Positions 7,901 to 17,360 are shown, counted from the first letter of the stretch. The stretch: DNA of 63,228 nucleotides from Rugamonas violacea (GCF_016461825.1 NZ_JAEMNU010000138.1:19682-82909), one strand, 5' to 3'. The notes: generated by a model from the sequence alone, not told the origin. Program-made: numbers and translations.

Positions 7901-8673
7901 ATCGAAATCCATTTCTTGTCCAGGCTGAGCGTGTACAGCGTGAGGGTCAGACGGGCGGTCGGGTAGTCGCCGGCGTCCAGCTTGGCCTTGCCCCAGAACA
8001 GCTGGCTCGGCAGCGCCTCCAGCGCGGCCATGTAGTTGACCATGTCGACATAGCCGCCCTGCAGCACCACCTCGACGCCGTGGCGATACAACAGCTCCGG
8101 CGACTTCGACGGCGCGGCCGGCTTGGCGGCGCCCACGGCACCGACAGCACCGACAGCACCAACGGCGGCGGCAGCGGTAAGCTGGGCGACGGGCTGGGTC
8201 GCCGACGCGGCGGGCGACATGCCGGCGTCCATGCCGGCGCCGACCTCGCTGATGCCGCTGACCGGCAGCGTGCTCAAGGACAGCAACTGCAAGCGGCCAT
8301 TGCCGCGCAACAGATGTTCAAGCAAGGGGGCGATCCGCTCCGGCGCGACCAGCCCCTTCTGCAAGGTGCGCAGCGAGGCGCTGGCCTGCTCGCTCTGTTG
8401 GGCGGCCTGTTTGAGCCGGCTGCGCACGGCCTCGTCGGGATCGACGTCAAAGGCCGCCACCTTGCTGGTGATTTCCATGTCGATGCCGGCGATCTGGTTT
8501 TGCTGCTGCTTGAGCTGCGCCAGCAAGGCCTTCTGCCGCGCCAGCAGCGGGTCGAGCATGATCGAGTAGACCAGGAAGATGATGGCGGCGGCGCTGCCGG
8601 CGAACACCATGGCGCGCTCGCGCAAGGTCATCGCGTCGAGCCGGGTGGTCAATTTGAGCCATTGCTGCTTCAT
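7897..8673 (-). CDS. mshJ: MSHA biogenesis protein MshJ (PilO/GspM-like)
   Basis: A 258-residue bitopic inner-membrane protein: a short basic N-terminus, one transmembrane helix (about 23-45), a coiled-coil stretch (RQKALLAQLKQQQNQ), an Ala-rich low-complexity region (about 160-185), and a small C-terminal domain. It matches the PilO/GspM role in the alignment platform of type IV pili. The start overlaps the mshI2 stop by 4 nt. Confidence 0.87.
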   Translation of the reverse strand: MKQQWLKLTTRLDAMTLRERAMVFAGSAAAIIFLVYSIMLDPLLARQKALLAQLKQQQNQIAGIDMEITSKVAAFDVDPDEAVRSRLKQAAQQSEQASASLRTLQKGLVAPERIAPLLEHLLRGNGRLQLLSLSTLPVSGISEVGAGMDAGMSPAASATQPVAQLTAAAAVGAVGAVGAVGAAKPAAPSKSPELLYRHGVEVVLQGGYVDMVNYMAALEALPSQLFWGKAKLDAGDYPTARLTLTLYTLSLDKKWISI

Positions 8674-9422
8674 TTGGCGGCCTCCGGTTCGCTCGATTGC
8701 AGGCTGAACTCGACGAAGGGCGCCAGTTTGGCGCCGGCGACGACGGGCGCAGGCGCAGGCGCCTGCGCTGCTGCGGCGGCGGCGGACGCCGCCGCAGCAG
8801 CGCCGATGCCGGCCAGGTTGGCCAGCGGCGCCGAGATCGGCGCGGGCGCCGGCACGGCCGGCGCCGGCTCGAACGTGGCACGCTCGATGCGCAGGCTGGC
8901 GAAGGTCTTGCCGCGCATGACCTTCTCGGCATTCAGACGGGCGATGTAGTTGGGGATCAAGGTCGCCTGCATCGCCCTGCCCTGCACGCCGATGTCATGG
9001 CCGGCGCCGACGATGGTCACGCCGGTCAGCCACAGGCCGCCGACGTTCTGCCGCGCCAGCGCGCGGAAATACTCGGCGTAGCCGTCGGTGTTGCCGAGCC
9101 GGCCATTGTGCAGCACGGCGTCGGCCTCGCGCAGCGACTTGAGCAGCAGCTCGGCGCGGGCCAGCTGCTCGGCCAGCGCGGGATTCGCCTGGCGCGGCTG
9201 GAACTGCGCCGCCACCTTGACCAGGCGCGCCTCGCGCTGCTCGACCAGCACCTTGCCGGCGGCGGCACGCCGCTCCAGCTCGCCGACGCGAAACTGCGCG
9301 TAGCCGCCTAGCGCCAACGCGCCAAGCAATATCACCGCCAACGCCTGCAGCATCGGCAGCGCGCCAAAGATCCGCTTCTTCTTCAGGAAAATCGGATTGA
9401 ACAGGTTGATCTGCTGGCTCAC
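8670..9422 (-). CDS. mshI2: MSHA biogenesis protein MshI2 (PilN-like)
   Basis: A 250-residue PilN-like bitopic protein. QQINLFNP at residues 3-10 is the conserved motif by which PilN-type tails bind the PilM-like partner. A transmembrane helix (about 23-43) and a coiled coil (about 45-95) follow. The C-terminal region is Ala/Pro-rich and low in complexity (about 190-235). It overlaps both neighbours by 4 nt. The partner is MshI, encoded immediately upstream. Confidence 0.88.
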   Translation of the reverse strand: MSQQINLFNPIFLKKKRIFGALPMLQALAVILLGALALGGYAQFRVGELERRAAAGKVLVEQREARLVKVAAQFQPRQANPALAEQLARAELLLKSLREADAVLHNGRLGNTDGYAEYFRALARQNVGGLWLTGVTIVGAGHDIGVQGRAMQATLIPNYIARLNAEKVMRGKTFASLRIERATFEPAPAVPAPAPISAPLANLAGIGAAAAASAAAAAAQAPAPAPVVAGAKLAPFVEFSLQSSEPEAAK

Positions 9423-10363
9423 AGGCTGCTCTCCTCATAGCGCAGCGCGGCGCCCAGCGTCAGGAAGAAGCGGCGTTGCTGCTCCACCTCGGCCAGTTCG
9501 GGCGTGTTGCTCAGATCGAAGACGTCGCTCAACTCCATCGCCTCGACCGGCAGGTAAAGATTGCTGGCCAGGTATTCATGCAGGCCCGGCGCGCCGCTCG
9601 GCGCCAGCAACAGCTTGGAGACGCTGATGAAATGAAACTGGCGGTCGAAGTGGTCCATCGAGCGTTGCAACTCCAGCGCGATCTTTTCAAAGCAGACCTG
9701 TTGCTTGTCCGAGTCCGGCTCCAGCAATTGGGCCAGGGTGACATCGATGCGCCGCGCCAGATACAGCTCGGCGTGGTAGGTGACGGTGAGCAGGCCGCCA
9801 TCGGCGTCGAAGGACAGCATGGCCAAGCCGCGCCCCTCCGGTTCGAGCAGGGTCGAAATGTTGCGCTGGGCCAGTTCGGGGATGTCGATCACGCGCAGGC
9901 GGAACTTGGCCGCGCCGAACAGGTCCTGGCGCGCCTTGACCACGCTGTTGCGCGCGGCAACGACGAACATGGTGTTGGCGCGCTGCGCCGCGCTCTTGTC
10001 GAGCGGAATATCCAGCACGTCGATGGCGGCATCGTCGACATGGAAGTCGAGCATGTCCTTGAGGCGCCAACGCACCGCCGTCTTCAATTCGTCGCGCGGC
10101 ACATTCGGCGCGTCGACCGCCAGCAACTGGTATTCGCCGCCGCCGAGCAAAGTGCCGCAGCGGAAGCTGGCGGCGCGCAGCTCGCGGCCCAGCTTGTCGA
10201 GCGCCTCGGCCGGGCCATTCGCCTGGACGGCATGGAATTGCGCCAGCTCGACCACCGGCTTGGCCTCCCTGACACGGCGCACGCCGCCGACGCAGATGCC
10301 GTCGGCGAGCAGGTTGATCGTCAGCCAGCCTTCTTTTTTCTTAGATTTTGAGAAGAAACCCAT
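9419..10363 (-). CDS. mshI: MSHA biogenesis protein MshI (PilM-like)
   Basis: A 314-residue cytoplasmic protein with the actin-like/PilM fold pattern (ADGICVGGVRRV near the start, AVRWRLKDMLDF in the middle). It is expected to bind the MshI2 tail at the membrane. It is the first gene of the mshI-I2-J-K-L-M-N block and is separated from mshP by 153 bp holding a consensus -10 box, so the block can be transcribed separately from the pilin genes. Confidence 0.88.
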   Translation of the reverse strand: MGFFSKSKKKEGWLTINLLADGICVGGVRRVREAKPVVELAQFHAVQANGPAEALDKLGRELRAASFRCGTLLGGGEYQLLAVDAPNVPRDELKTAVRWRLKDMLDFHVDDAAIDVLDIPLDKSAAQRANTMFVVAARNSVVKARQDLFGAAKFRLRVIDIPELAQRNISTLLEPEGRGLAMLSFDADGGLLTVTYHAELYLARRIDVTLAQLLEPDSDKQQVCFEKIALELQRSMDHFDRQFHFISVSKLLLAPSGAPGLHEYLASNLYLPVEAMELSDVFDLSNTPELAEVEQQRRFFLTLGAALRYEESSL

Positions 10364-10415
10364 GCCTGCAATCTATGTGGTCAACACTACGTGAGGAAAA
10401 CACGCTAGTTGATTG

Positions 10416-10421
10416 ATTATA
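10416..10421 (-). promoter_or_regulatory. putative promoter (-10 TATAAT) for mshI-N
   Basis: A perfect TATAAT reads on the minus strand 53 bases upstream of the mshI start, in an AT-rich patch (about 10390-10460) that is unusual for this genome. No strong -35 is visible at 16-18 bp; GACATA lies nearby. It probably initiates the distal msh unit. Confidence 0.5.
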
Positions 10422-10516
10422 TTCAAGATGCTTTCGCCTTATGTCGCAATATTGCATTCCGCGTCCAAAAATGCACAGATTCCCACTGTTTCGCGCAATG
10501 CTGGCGTGCCGAGTTG

Positions 10517-11050
10517 CTAGAGCTCCGCCTGCAATTGCCGCTGCACATAGTCCGCACCCGGCGCCGGATTCGGGCAGACGCTGCCGGCCGCCGCCGGCGC
10601 GCAGGCGGTCGACTGGATCTGGATGCGCTGGCCGACGCCCTGCGCGGCGGTGCAAACGACGGTGACGCTGAAGGCCGACAGGGTGTTGTTCGGCGGCAGA
10701 TCGAAGTTGTAGGTTCCCGGACAGGCCAGCGCGATGGGCGGCGCCGCGCTCGCCCCCTGCAGACGCACCCACAGCGCCCACTCCAAACCGGCGCGCGCCG
10801 CCTGGTAGGCGCGGGCGCCCTGCTCGTCCAGCGCGGCGCTGCTCTGCTGCGTGGTCATCAGCGAGACCATGGCCACCGCCAGCCCGGCCAGCGCCACCAG
10901 CAGGAAGATCGCCGTCACCATGCCGACCCCGGCGGCGCGACGCAACGCGCGCACGCGCATGAATGCGCTCAGGCGCGTTGGCGAGCCGGTCGGCGCAGGG
11001 GTCGGCACAGGGCCGGGCAACGGCGTGGGCAAACGGGTCGGCAGGCTCAT
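10517..11050 (-). CDS. mshP: MSHA biogenesis protein MshP (minor pilin-like)
   Basis: A 177-residue protein with a long leader followed by a prepilin-like hydrophobic helix (VGMVTAIFLLVALAGLAVAM, about 41-60) and QQSSAALDEQGARAYQAARA, the MshP/PilX-type segment. It lacks a perfect GF-TLIE cleavage site. ATG 11050 overlaps the mshO stop by 4 nt. The first 30 residues are very Pro-rich; an in-frame ATG at residue 31 (MRVRALRR) is an alternative start. As a minor subunit it should act at the tip or in pilus priming. Confidence 0.85.
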   Translation of the reverse strand: MSLPTRLPTPLPGPVPTPAPTGSPTRLSAFMRVRALRRAAGVGMVTAIFLLVALAGLAVAMVSLMTTQQSSAALDEQGARAYQAARAGLEWALWVRLQGASAAPPIALACPGTYNFDLPPNNTLSAFSVTVVCTAAQGVGQRIQIQSTACAPAAAGSVCPNPAPGADYVQRQLQAEL

Positions 11051-11925
11051 GGCGTGTTCTCGACGTGGATTTGGTGCGCCAGGGTGATCCTCTCGGTGCT
11101 GTTGGGGCGGCCCAGCACGATGGTCAGGCCGATCAGCCCGGTGTGCACGTTCGGCTGGTTGGTGTAACGGAAGGTACAGCTGACCACGTTCCTGGCCAGC
11201 ACGGCCGACTGGCCGGCGCCGGCCACCGGCATGGCCGCCTGGAAGCCGTAGTTCCAAAATCGCGTCAGCGTGCCGGTGGCGGCGGCGTTGCCCTGGCAGA
11301 CGAACAGCACCGGCTGCTGCACCACCTGGAAACGCTGGCTCGGCGAGGTGTTCGGCAGGCGCGCCGGCGTCGCCAGCGCCGGCACGGAGAAGGTGTTGGC
11401 CAGCAGCGTGACCGTGTTGCCAGCCACCGCCAAGACGCGGGCACGGTTGCTACCGGCGTAGGCGTCGGCATCCAGATAGCCGGAGCCGAGGTTATAGACA
11501 ACCATGTCATCGCCGGCCACGATGGCACTGACGCCGACCGGCATGGCGCCGTCGACGGTGAAAGTGTTGGCGACCGTCTGGAAATCGAGCACCGGCAGCG
11601 CGGCGTTGGCGTTGTCTTCAATGGAGAGGTAGCGGCCGCCGATCTTGGTGGGGATGAATTCGATCAGGCTGGCGCCGCCCACCACCTGCTCGCGCACACT
11701 GTTGGGCAAGGCGCCGCGCAGCTCGCGGGCCATGCGGCGCAGGGCCAGGTCGGCCTGGTCGCTCATCTCGGCACGGCCGGAGGCGTCCATATAGTTCTGC
11801 ACCGGCTGGCGGATGAACAGCACCAGGATGCCCGCCAGCACGCCGGTGATGACCATGACCATGATCGCCTCCACCAGCGTGAAGCCGCGCTGGCGCCTGG
11901 CGGGCGTGTTGGCGGGCGGCCTCAT
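11047..11925 (-). CDS. mshO: MSHA minor pilin MshO
   Basis: A 292-residue prepilin-like protein with the cleavage motif RQRG|FTLVEAIMVMV near residue 14, hydrophobic alpha-1 helix, and the MshO segment RMARELRGALPNSVR. Size and motifs agree with MshO of Vibrio-type loci. It overlaps mshD by 4 nt and mshP by 4 nt. It is processed by a prepilin peptidase that is not encoded in this window. Confidence 0.9.
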   Translation of the reverse strand: MRPPANTPARRQRGFTLVEAIMVMVITGVLAGILVLFIRQPVQNYMDASGRAEMSDQADLALRRMARELRGALPNSVREQVVGGASLIEFIPTKIGGRYLSIEDNANAALPVLDFQTVANTFTVDGAMPVGVSAIVAGDDMVVYNLGSGYLDADAYAGSNRARVLAVAGNTVTLLANTFSVPALATPARLPNTSPSQRFQVVQQPVLFVCQGNAAATGTLTRFWNYGFQAAMPVAGAGQSAVLARNVVSCTFRYTNQPNVHTGLIGLTIVLGRPNSTERITLAHQIHVENTP

Positions 11926-12566
11926 GGATAGGAGGTCGGCGCGTAACGGGTGCGGTAGCCGTCCAGCGTCACGTTGTCATTGGGGCTGCCGTAGTTGACG
12001 GTGACCGTGATGCGCACTGCGTTCAGGTTGGCCGCCAAAGCATTGCCGCGCACCGGCAGGGCCGCCGGCCCCAGCGGTGCGGCGACGCCGGGGACATTCA
12101 TCGTCACGTTGGCGGTGAAGCCGGCGACGTCGCCCTCGAAGGGAATGCCGGCGGCATCGACCAGCACGCCGCCGACGGTGAACGGGGTGGATACGGCATT
12201 GGCGCCGGTCACATAATCGTTGACGTTGTCGAAGGGGCGGCCGACGTTGCCCGCTTCCAGCCCGAAACCTTCGGCCTTGTCGAAGCATTGCAGCGGATTG
12301 CCGGCGCCGCCGTTGACGGCGCTGGTGGCCGTCGCCGCGTTGGCGTCGGTCGGATCGCAATAGGTGAAACGGGCCAACTCGATTTCCTCCAACAAGGCTT
12401 CCGCCAGCAGCAGCGCCTGTTTGCGGCGCACCGGATCGGCACTGGCCTTGGTCGACAGATTGAACACCTGCATGATGCCGGCGGCCGCGATGCCCATGAC
12501 GACGATGAAGATGATCAGCTCGATGATGCTGAGCCCGCGTTGCCTGCCTGGCGGATTAAAAGACAT
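11922..12566 (-). CDS. mshD: MSHA minor pilin MshD
   Basis: A 214-residue prepilin-like protein: RQRG|LSIIELIIFIVVMG at residues 8-22 and the family segment SADPVRRKQALLLAEALLEEIE. The start overlaps the end of mshC by 11 nt. Two cysteines in the C-terminal part may form a disulphide. It is a minor or priming subunit. Confidence 0.9.
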   Translation of the reverse strand: MSFNPPGRQRGLSIIELIIFIVVMGIAAAGIMQVFNLSTKASADPVRRKQALLLAEALLEEIELARFTYCDPTDANAATATSAVNGGAGNPLQCFDKAEGFGLEAGNVGRPFDNVNDYVTGANAVSTPFTVGGVLVDAAGIPFEGDVAGFTANVTMNVPGVAAPLGPAALPVRGNALAANLNAVRITVTVNYGSPNDNVTLDGYRTRYAPTSYP

Positions 12567-13218
12567 TGCCGGTTTCCGCTTGCACGACGATGACGATATT
12601 GTTGGCGCCGCTGGTGACGCTGATGCTCAAGGGCTGCAAGGCGGCCTGCCCCGCCACCACGCCGAAGGTGGATGGCGCGCCGGCCGGATTGTTGACGCCG
12701 ATATTGGCGGCGTCGGCCTTGGCGTAGGGCCGGCCCAGCGCGTCGAAGTAGAAATAGCCGTTCGGCCCCACCTGGTTGACGCTGTTGCTGGCCACCACGG
12801 TGCCGGCCGGTGGCGCCTCGCACATCCAGCCGGCGATGTAATTGCCGCCGATCTGGCACTGGGCGCGGCTGGTCGTGCTGCCACTGTTGCTGCCGGCGGG
12901 AGAAGTGAGCATATTGTTTGCGGTGCAGACTGCCGCCGAGCACAGCGCGAAGCGGTTGCCGTCGGCGATCACAAAGATCGGTCGGTTCTGCGCCACCGCC
13001 ACCTTTTGGCCATAACGGATGATGGCGCGGACTTGGTCGGCGTACTCTCTGGCCTCGAAAACGCTGTTGTCGAAAAAGCGTCCCACGGCGACCGCGCCGA
13101 GGATGCCGGTGACGACCAGCACCACCACCAACTCGATCATCGTGAAACCGCTCCCCCGCCGGGGCCGTCGTCGGAAAGCGGACAAGCGGCAGGCCAAGGG
13201 GGCGGGTTGGATCGACAT
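12556..13218 (-). CDS. mshC: MSHA minor pilin MshC
   Basis: A 220-residue prepilin-like protein with GSG|FTMIELVVVLVVTGILG at about 22-40 and the MshC segment RFFDNSVFEAREYADQVRA. The leader is long (about 24 residues) and basic. It lies 52 bp downstream of mshA, in a GC-rich gap that can fold, which could lower mshC expression relative to the major pilin (inference). Confidence 0.88.
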   Translation of the reverse strand: MSIQPAPLACRLSAFRRRPRRGSGFTMIELVVVLVVTGILGAVAVGRFFDNSVFEAREYADQVRAIIRYGQKVAVAQNRPIFVIADGNRFALCSAAVCTANNMLTSPAGSNSGSTTSRAQCQIGGNYIAGWMCEAPPAGTVVASNSVNQVGPNGYFYFDALGRPYAKADAANIGVNNPAGAPSTFGVVAGQAALQPLSISVTSGANNIVIVVQAETGNVF

Positions 13219-13270
13219 GGTGGCTAAGCCGCTCGGCGCCGGACCGGCCTGCGGCGGCCAGCCTAGCTGC

Positions 13271-13816
13271 TTACTGACAACCGGCCGCCGTTCCTGTCAC
13301 CACGACAGTTGGCGGCGTATTGGCGGCGGCGGTCTGGGTGTAGATCAAGTTGCAAGTCAGACCGCTGGGTGTACCGGCGACGCCGGTCGGGATGATCAGC
13401 AGGCCGTTGATCGGAATTGCCGGCGCGTTCGCCGTCGCCGGAACGACGGCGGCGCCGCCGATGGTGATGGTGTAGTCACTGTTGGTGGCGCCGTTGGCGC
13501 TGATACCCGCCCCTTGGAGGAAGCCGGCCGATGCGGTCGGATAGCCCAAGGCGACGGGAATCACCGCACCCTCATTGGTAAAGCTGGCGGCGGTGGGATT
13601 GGCCAGGCTCTGACCATGCACCATGGCGACGGTGGACTGCACGGCGCCGCGCGCCGCGTTCAATGCCGCCAGACGGGCGTCGCCCGACAGGCCGGCGAAC
13701 TTCGGCAGGGCCGTGGCCGCCAAAATCCCCAAAATCACGATCACCACGATCAACTCGATCAGGGTGAAACCTGCTTGGGCGGAACTACGCATTGCGGTCA
13801 GTGCTGGCTTTTTCAT
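13271..13816 (-). CDS. mshA: MSHA major pilin MshA
   Basis: A 181-residue type IV pilin. The cleavage site is SAQAG|FTLIELIVVIVILGILA, with Glu at +5, followed by the MshA-specific KFAGLSGDARLAALNAARGA. Two cysteines near the C-terminus fit the pilin disulphide. The ATG at 13816 is preceded by GGAG at a 7-nt distance; a TTG four codons earlier in frame is not needed. Only one MshA/MshB-type pilin gene is present, whereas Vibrio loci carry both. Confidence 0.9.
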   Translation of the reverse strand: MKKPALTAMRSSAQAGFTLIELIVVIVILGILAATALPKFAGLSGDARLAALNAARGAVQSTVAMVHGQSLANPTAASFTNEGAVIPVALGYPTASAGFLQGAGISANGATNSDYTITIGGAAVVPATANAPAIPINGLLIIPTGVAGTPSGLTCNLIYTQTAAANTPPTVVVTGTAAGCQ

Positions 13817-13883
13817 CAAATTCTCCAAATCGTCGCGAGGACAAAGTAGTACGAGACGACGACAAATTTCCGTGGGCGCGGCC

Positions 13884-14423
13884 TCAACCGTTCAATTGTT
13901 CCAGAGTCGCACCGGACATTTCCGGGGCACTCGACGGCTTGGCGGGTGATAAGGGCAAGCGCAATAATTTTACCTTGAACTGCAACTGTTTCAGTGAAGA
14001 ATCTCCGAAAACACTTCTCTCGTTCAACAAATACACCAAAATTTTCCTGTCCCTATCGAAATACCAGTTACCCGGCGCCAATTCCCGCACATCGGGCGAA
14101 TAAAATTCGCCGAGATAATTCCTGGGTTTGCGGTCGAGCAGCTCCAGCGGGTTCTGTTCGGCCAATTGCGCCAGATTCAAGGGGTGCTCGGGCAGGCGCG
14201 CCTGGGCCTGCTTCAGCTGCAAGACGCTGCGGATAGCGGACACTGTGTACTGCATCGCCACGCGCTCGGCCTCGCCCTGGTAGGAATACAGCCGGCTCAG
14301 CAACATCGCGGCCAGAATCGCCACCACCGAAGCGCTGACGGCGAACTCCATCAGACCGGCGCCCCCCTGCCGCCGCTGTTGCTGGATGGAGACAGTCCTT
14401 GCATGGAATGTGAAGCGGCTCAT
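13884..14423 (-). CDS. mshF: MSHA biogenesis protein MshF
   Basis: A 179-residue protein with a prepilin-like N-terminus (GGAGLMEFAVSASVVAILAAM at about 20-40) and a C-terminal domain containing NYLGEFYSPD and NWYFDRD. ATG 14423 overlaps the mshG stop by 4 nt. Its position between mshG and mshA matches MshF. Function in the family is not established; the N-terminus suggests a membrane-embedded pilin-like role. Confidence 0.78.
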   Translation of the reverse strand: MSRFTFHARTVSIQQQRRQGGAGLMEFAVSASVVAILAAMLLSRLYSYQGEAERVAMQYTVSAIRSVLQLKQAQARLPEHPLNLAQLAEQNPLELLDRKPRNYLGEFYSPDVRELAPGNWYFDRDRKILVYLLNERSVFGDSSLKQLQFKVKLLRLPLSPAKPSSAPEMSGATLEQLNG

Positions 14424-15655
14424 TTCGGGTGCAGGGCCGCCTTGCCCAGGTCCCAGATCGGCAGGAAAATGCCCAGCGCCAGCACCAGCACCATGGCGCC
14501 GAGGAAGACGATCAGAATCGGCTCGATCTGCGCCGACAGGGTTTTGAGCTCGTAGTCGACCTCGCGCTCGTACATCTGGGCGATCTCGTCCATCAGCTCG
14601 TCGAGCGAGCCGCTCTCCTCGCCGACGGCGATCATCTGCAGCACCACCGGCGTGAACACGCCGGCCGCCGCCGCCGTGCGCAGGATGCTCTCGCCGCGCT
14701 CGACGCCGTCGCGCATCTGCTCGACGCGCGCCGTCAAATAGGCGTTGTCGACCGTCTGCGAGACCACCGTCAGGGCCTGCACGATGGGCACGCCGCTGCG
14801 GCTGGACAGCGCAAAGCTGCGGGCGAAGCGCGCCATGGTGCCCTTCAGCACGATCTTGCCGGCCACCGGCACGCGCAGCTTCCACTGGTCCCAGCGGTAG
14901 CGGCCGGCCGTGGTGGCCAGCCAGGCGCGCGTGCCGAAAATGCCGGCCAGCAGCGCGCCCAGCAGGACCGGCCAGTAGCGCACGCTGAAATTCGAGGTGC
15001 CGATCAGGATGCGCGTCATCAGCGGCAGCTCGGCGTGGAAGCCCTCGAACACTTTGACGAACGAGGGAATCACGAAGATGTTGACGATCACCATCGCCGC
15101 GACCATGGCGAAGACCACGAAGCCGGGGTAGCGGGTCGCCGTCTTGACCCGCTCGCGCATGTCGCGGTCGAACTCCAGGTGGTCGAACAGGCGCAGGAAC
15201 ACTTCCTCCAGCCGGCCGGTCATCTCGCCCACCCGCACCATCGACAGGTAGAACTGGCTGAACACCTCGGGGTGGCGGCGCATCGCCGCCGACAGCTCGC
15301 GACCGGAATCGAGCGACTCGCGCAGGTCCTTGATGACGCGGCCGAAAGCCTTGCTGACGGCCGACTCCTGCAGGCCGGCCAGGCCGCGCATGATCGGCAC
15401 GCCGGACTTGAGCAGGGTGTACAACTGGCGGCTGAACAGTTGCACGTCCATCGAGGTGACCTTCTTCTCGGTCAGCCGCTGCCACCATGGATCGTCGCCG
15501 CCGGCGCTGACCGTCTTGCTGGTGAGCTCGATCTCGATCGGCGTCACGCCGGTGTTGAACAACTGCTCGGCGACGGCGCCGCTGTCGGCGCCCTCCAGCA
15601 CGCCCTGCATCAGCTCGCCGCGCGCGTTGCGGCCCTTGTAGGCGAAAAATGGCAC
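14420..15655 (-). CDS. mshG: MSHA inner-membrane platform protein MshG (GspF family)
   Basis: A 411-residue polytopic inner-membrane protein with duplicated GspF domains. LYTLLKSGVPIMRGL and FALSSRSGVPIVQAL are the repeated motifs, and three strongly hydrophobic segments are visible (about 178-200, 220-240 and 380-405). It forms the platform on which MshE works. It is separated by one base from the mshE stop. Confidence 0.93.
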   Translation of the reverse strand: MPFFAYKGRNARGELMQGVLEGADSGAVAEQLFNTGVTPIEIELTSKTVSAGGDDPWWQRLTEKKVTSMDVQLFSRQLYTLLKSGVPIMRGLAGLQESAVSKAFGRVIKDLRESLDSGRELSAAMRRHPEVFSQFYLSMVRVGEMTGRLEEVFLRLFDHLEFDRDMRERVKTATRYPGFVVFAMVAAMVIVNIFVIPSFVKVFEGFHAELPLMTRILIGTSNFSVRYWPVLLGALLAGIFGTRAWLATTAGRYRWDQWKLRVPVAGKIVLKGTMARFARSFALSSRSGVPIVQALTVVSQTVDNAYLTARVEQMRDGVERGESILRTAAAAGVFTPVVLQMIAVGEESGSLDELMDEIAQMYEREVDYELKTLSAQIEPILIVFLGAMVLVLALGIFLPIWDLGKAALHPK

Positions 15656-15656
15656 G

Positions 15657-17360
15657 TCAATCCTCGAACTGGTTGCTCACGCGCATGGCCTCGGCCACCG
15701 TCGTGCGGCCCTCGACCACCAGCTGGACGGCGTGGCGGCGCAGGGTGTTGCCGGCCATCTGGGCGCCGGCCACCTTGAGGAAGTGCGAGGGGTCGTGGTG
15801 GTTGGCGGCGTCGACCACGGCGCCGGTCATCTCCAGCAGCTCGTAGACGCCGGTGCGGCCGCGGTAGCCCATGCCGTTGCAGTGCGAACAACCCTTGCCA
15901 TGGAAGTAGTGGCCGCTGTCGGCCCGCTCGGCCAGCTCGGCGCGCAGCCATTCGATCTCGGCCGGCGTCGCCTGGTAGGGCGTGCTGCAGCTCTCGCAGA
16001 TCACCCGCACCAGGCGCTGCGCCAGCACCGCCTGCAGCGAGCTGCCCACCATGTAGCGCGGCACGCCCATGTCCATCAGCCGCAGCGGCGTGCTCAGCGC
16101 GTCGTTGGTGTGCAGGGTCGACAGCACCAGGTGGCCGGTCATGGCGGCGCGCAGGCCGATCTGGGCGGTTTCCTGGTCGCGCATCTCGCCGACCAGCACG
16201 ATGTCCGGGTCCTGCCGCAGCGCCGAGCGCAGCACGCGGGCGAAGCTCAGCTCGATCTTGTCGTTGACCTGCACCTGGTTGATGCCGGCCAGGCGGTACT
16301 CGACCGGGTCTTCGACGGTGATGAGTTTTTTCTCGACCGAGTTGAGCTCGGCCAGCGCGCAGTACAGGGTGGTGGTCTTGCCGCTGCCGGTCGGGCCGGT
16401 CACCAGCACCAGGCCGTTGGGACGGCGCACGATGGCGCGGAACTTCTCGACCATGGCGGCCGGCATGCCGATGGCGTCGAGCCGCAGCGTGGTGCCGCCC
16501 TGGTTGAGCAGACGCATCACCACCGACTCGCCGTACTGGGTCGGCATGGTCGAAATGCGCACGTCGATGCGCTGCTGCTTGACCCGCACGGCGAAGCGGC
16601 CGTCCTGCGGCAGGCGCTTCTCCGAGATGTCGAGGTCGGACATCAATTTGAGGCGCAGCGCCAGCGCCGGGGCGATCTTGATGTCGGTCTCGGTCTGCAG
16701 GTGCAGCACGCCGTCGATGCGGAAGCGGATTTGCAGCCGGCCCTCCTGCGGCTCGATGTGGATGTCCGAGGCGCGCACCTGGGTGGCGTCGTCGAACACC
16801 GACTGCAGCAGCTTGACGATGGGCGCCTCCTCCAGCCCCGGGTTGACGGCCAGCGCGCCGAAGTCGACCGAGACGTCGCCGATGTCCTGCTCCAGCTCGC
16901 GCGCCAGGTCGGTGATGTCCTCGGTGCGGCGGTAGATGCGGTCGATGGCGGCCAGCACCTCGGTCTCGTTGACCACCGCCAGCTCGATGTCCTGCTTGAG
17001 GATGCGGGCGATCTCGTCGTAGGCGAACAGGTCGGTCGGGTCGGACATGCCGACCAGCAGGCGGCCGTGGCGGTCCTCCAGCACCAGCGCGCGGAAGCGC
17101 CGCGCCTGCGTCTCGGGCAGCAGGCGGACGATCTCCGGGTTGATGTTGTAGAACTTCAGGTTCAGGTAGGGGATGGCCAGCTGGCGCGCCAGCGCGCCGG
17201 AGATCTGCTCCTCGCTGACATAGCCGTTCTCGATGAAGACCCGGCCCAGCTTGCGCCCGCTGCGCTTCTGCTCGGCCAGCGCCAAGCCCAATTGCTCCTC
17301 CGACAGCAGCTTCTGCTGCACCAGGATTTCCCCCAGTCGGACTTTTTCCGGCCTTGCCAT
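15657..17360 (-). CDS. mshE: MSHA extension ATPase MshE, c-di-GMP-binding type
   Basis: A 567-residue cytoplasmic GspE/PilB-family ATPase driving pilus extension. The N-terminal MshEN domain has two tandem repeats (about 8-31 and 39-62) that keep RLGEIL..LL...QL..AL..Q and KLGRVF..GYV...QI.GAL.RQ, the motif by which MshE binds c-di-GMP. The catalytic core has Walker A GPTGSGKT, the Asp box, Walker B and LSTLHTN. Four cysteines (CESC ... CSHC) form the zinc site. It is the first gene of the minus-strand pilus unit. Confidence 0.94.
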   Translation of the reverse strand: MARPEKVRLGEILVQQKLLSEEQLGLALAEQKRSGRKLGRVFIENGYVSEEQISGALARQLAIPYLNLKFYNINPEIVRLLPETQARRFRALVLEDRHGRLLVGMSDPTDLFAYDEIARILKQDIELAVVNETEVLAAIDRIYRRTEDITDLARELEQDIGDVSVDFGALAVNPGLEEAPIVKLLQSVFDDATQVRASDIHIEPQEGRLQIRFRIDGVLHLQTETDIKIAPALALRLKLMSDLDISEKRLPQDGRFAVRVKQQRIDVRISTMPTQYGESVVMRLLNQGGTTLRLDAIGMPAAMVEKFRAIVRRPNGLVLVTGPTGSGKTTTLYCALAELNSVEKKLITVEDPVEYRLAGINQVQVNDKIELSFARVLRSALRQDPDIVLVGEMRDQETAQIGLRAAMTGHLVLSTLHTNDALSTPLRLMDMGVPRYMVGSSLQAVLAQRLVRVICESCSTPYQATPAEIEWLRAELAERADSGHYFHGKGCSHCNGMGYRGRTGVYELLEMTGAVVDAANHHDPSHFLKVAGAQMAGNTLRRHAVQLVVEGRTTVAEAMRVSNQFED

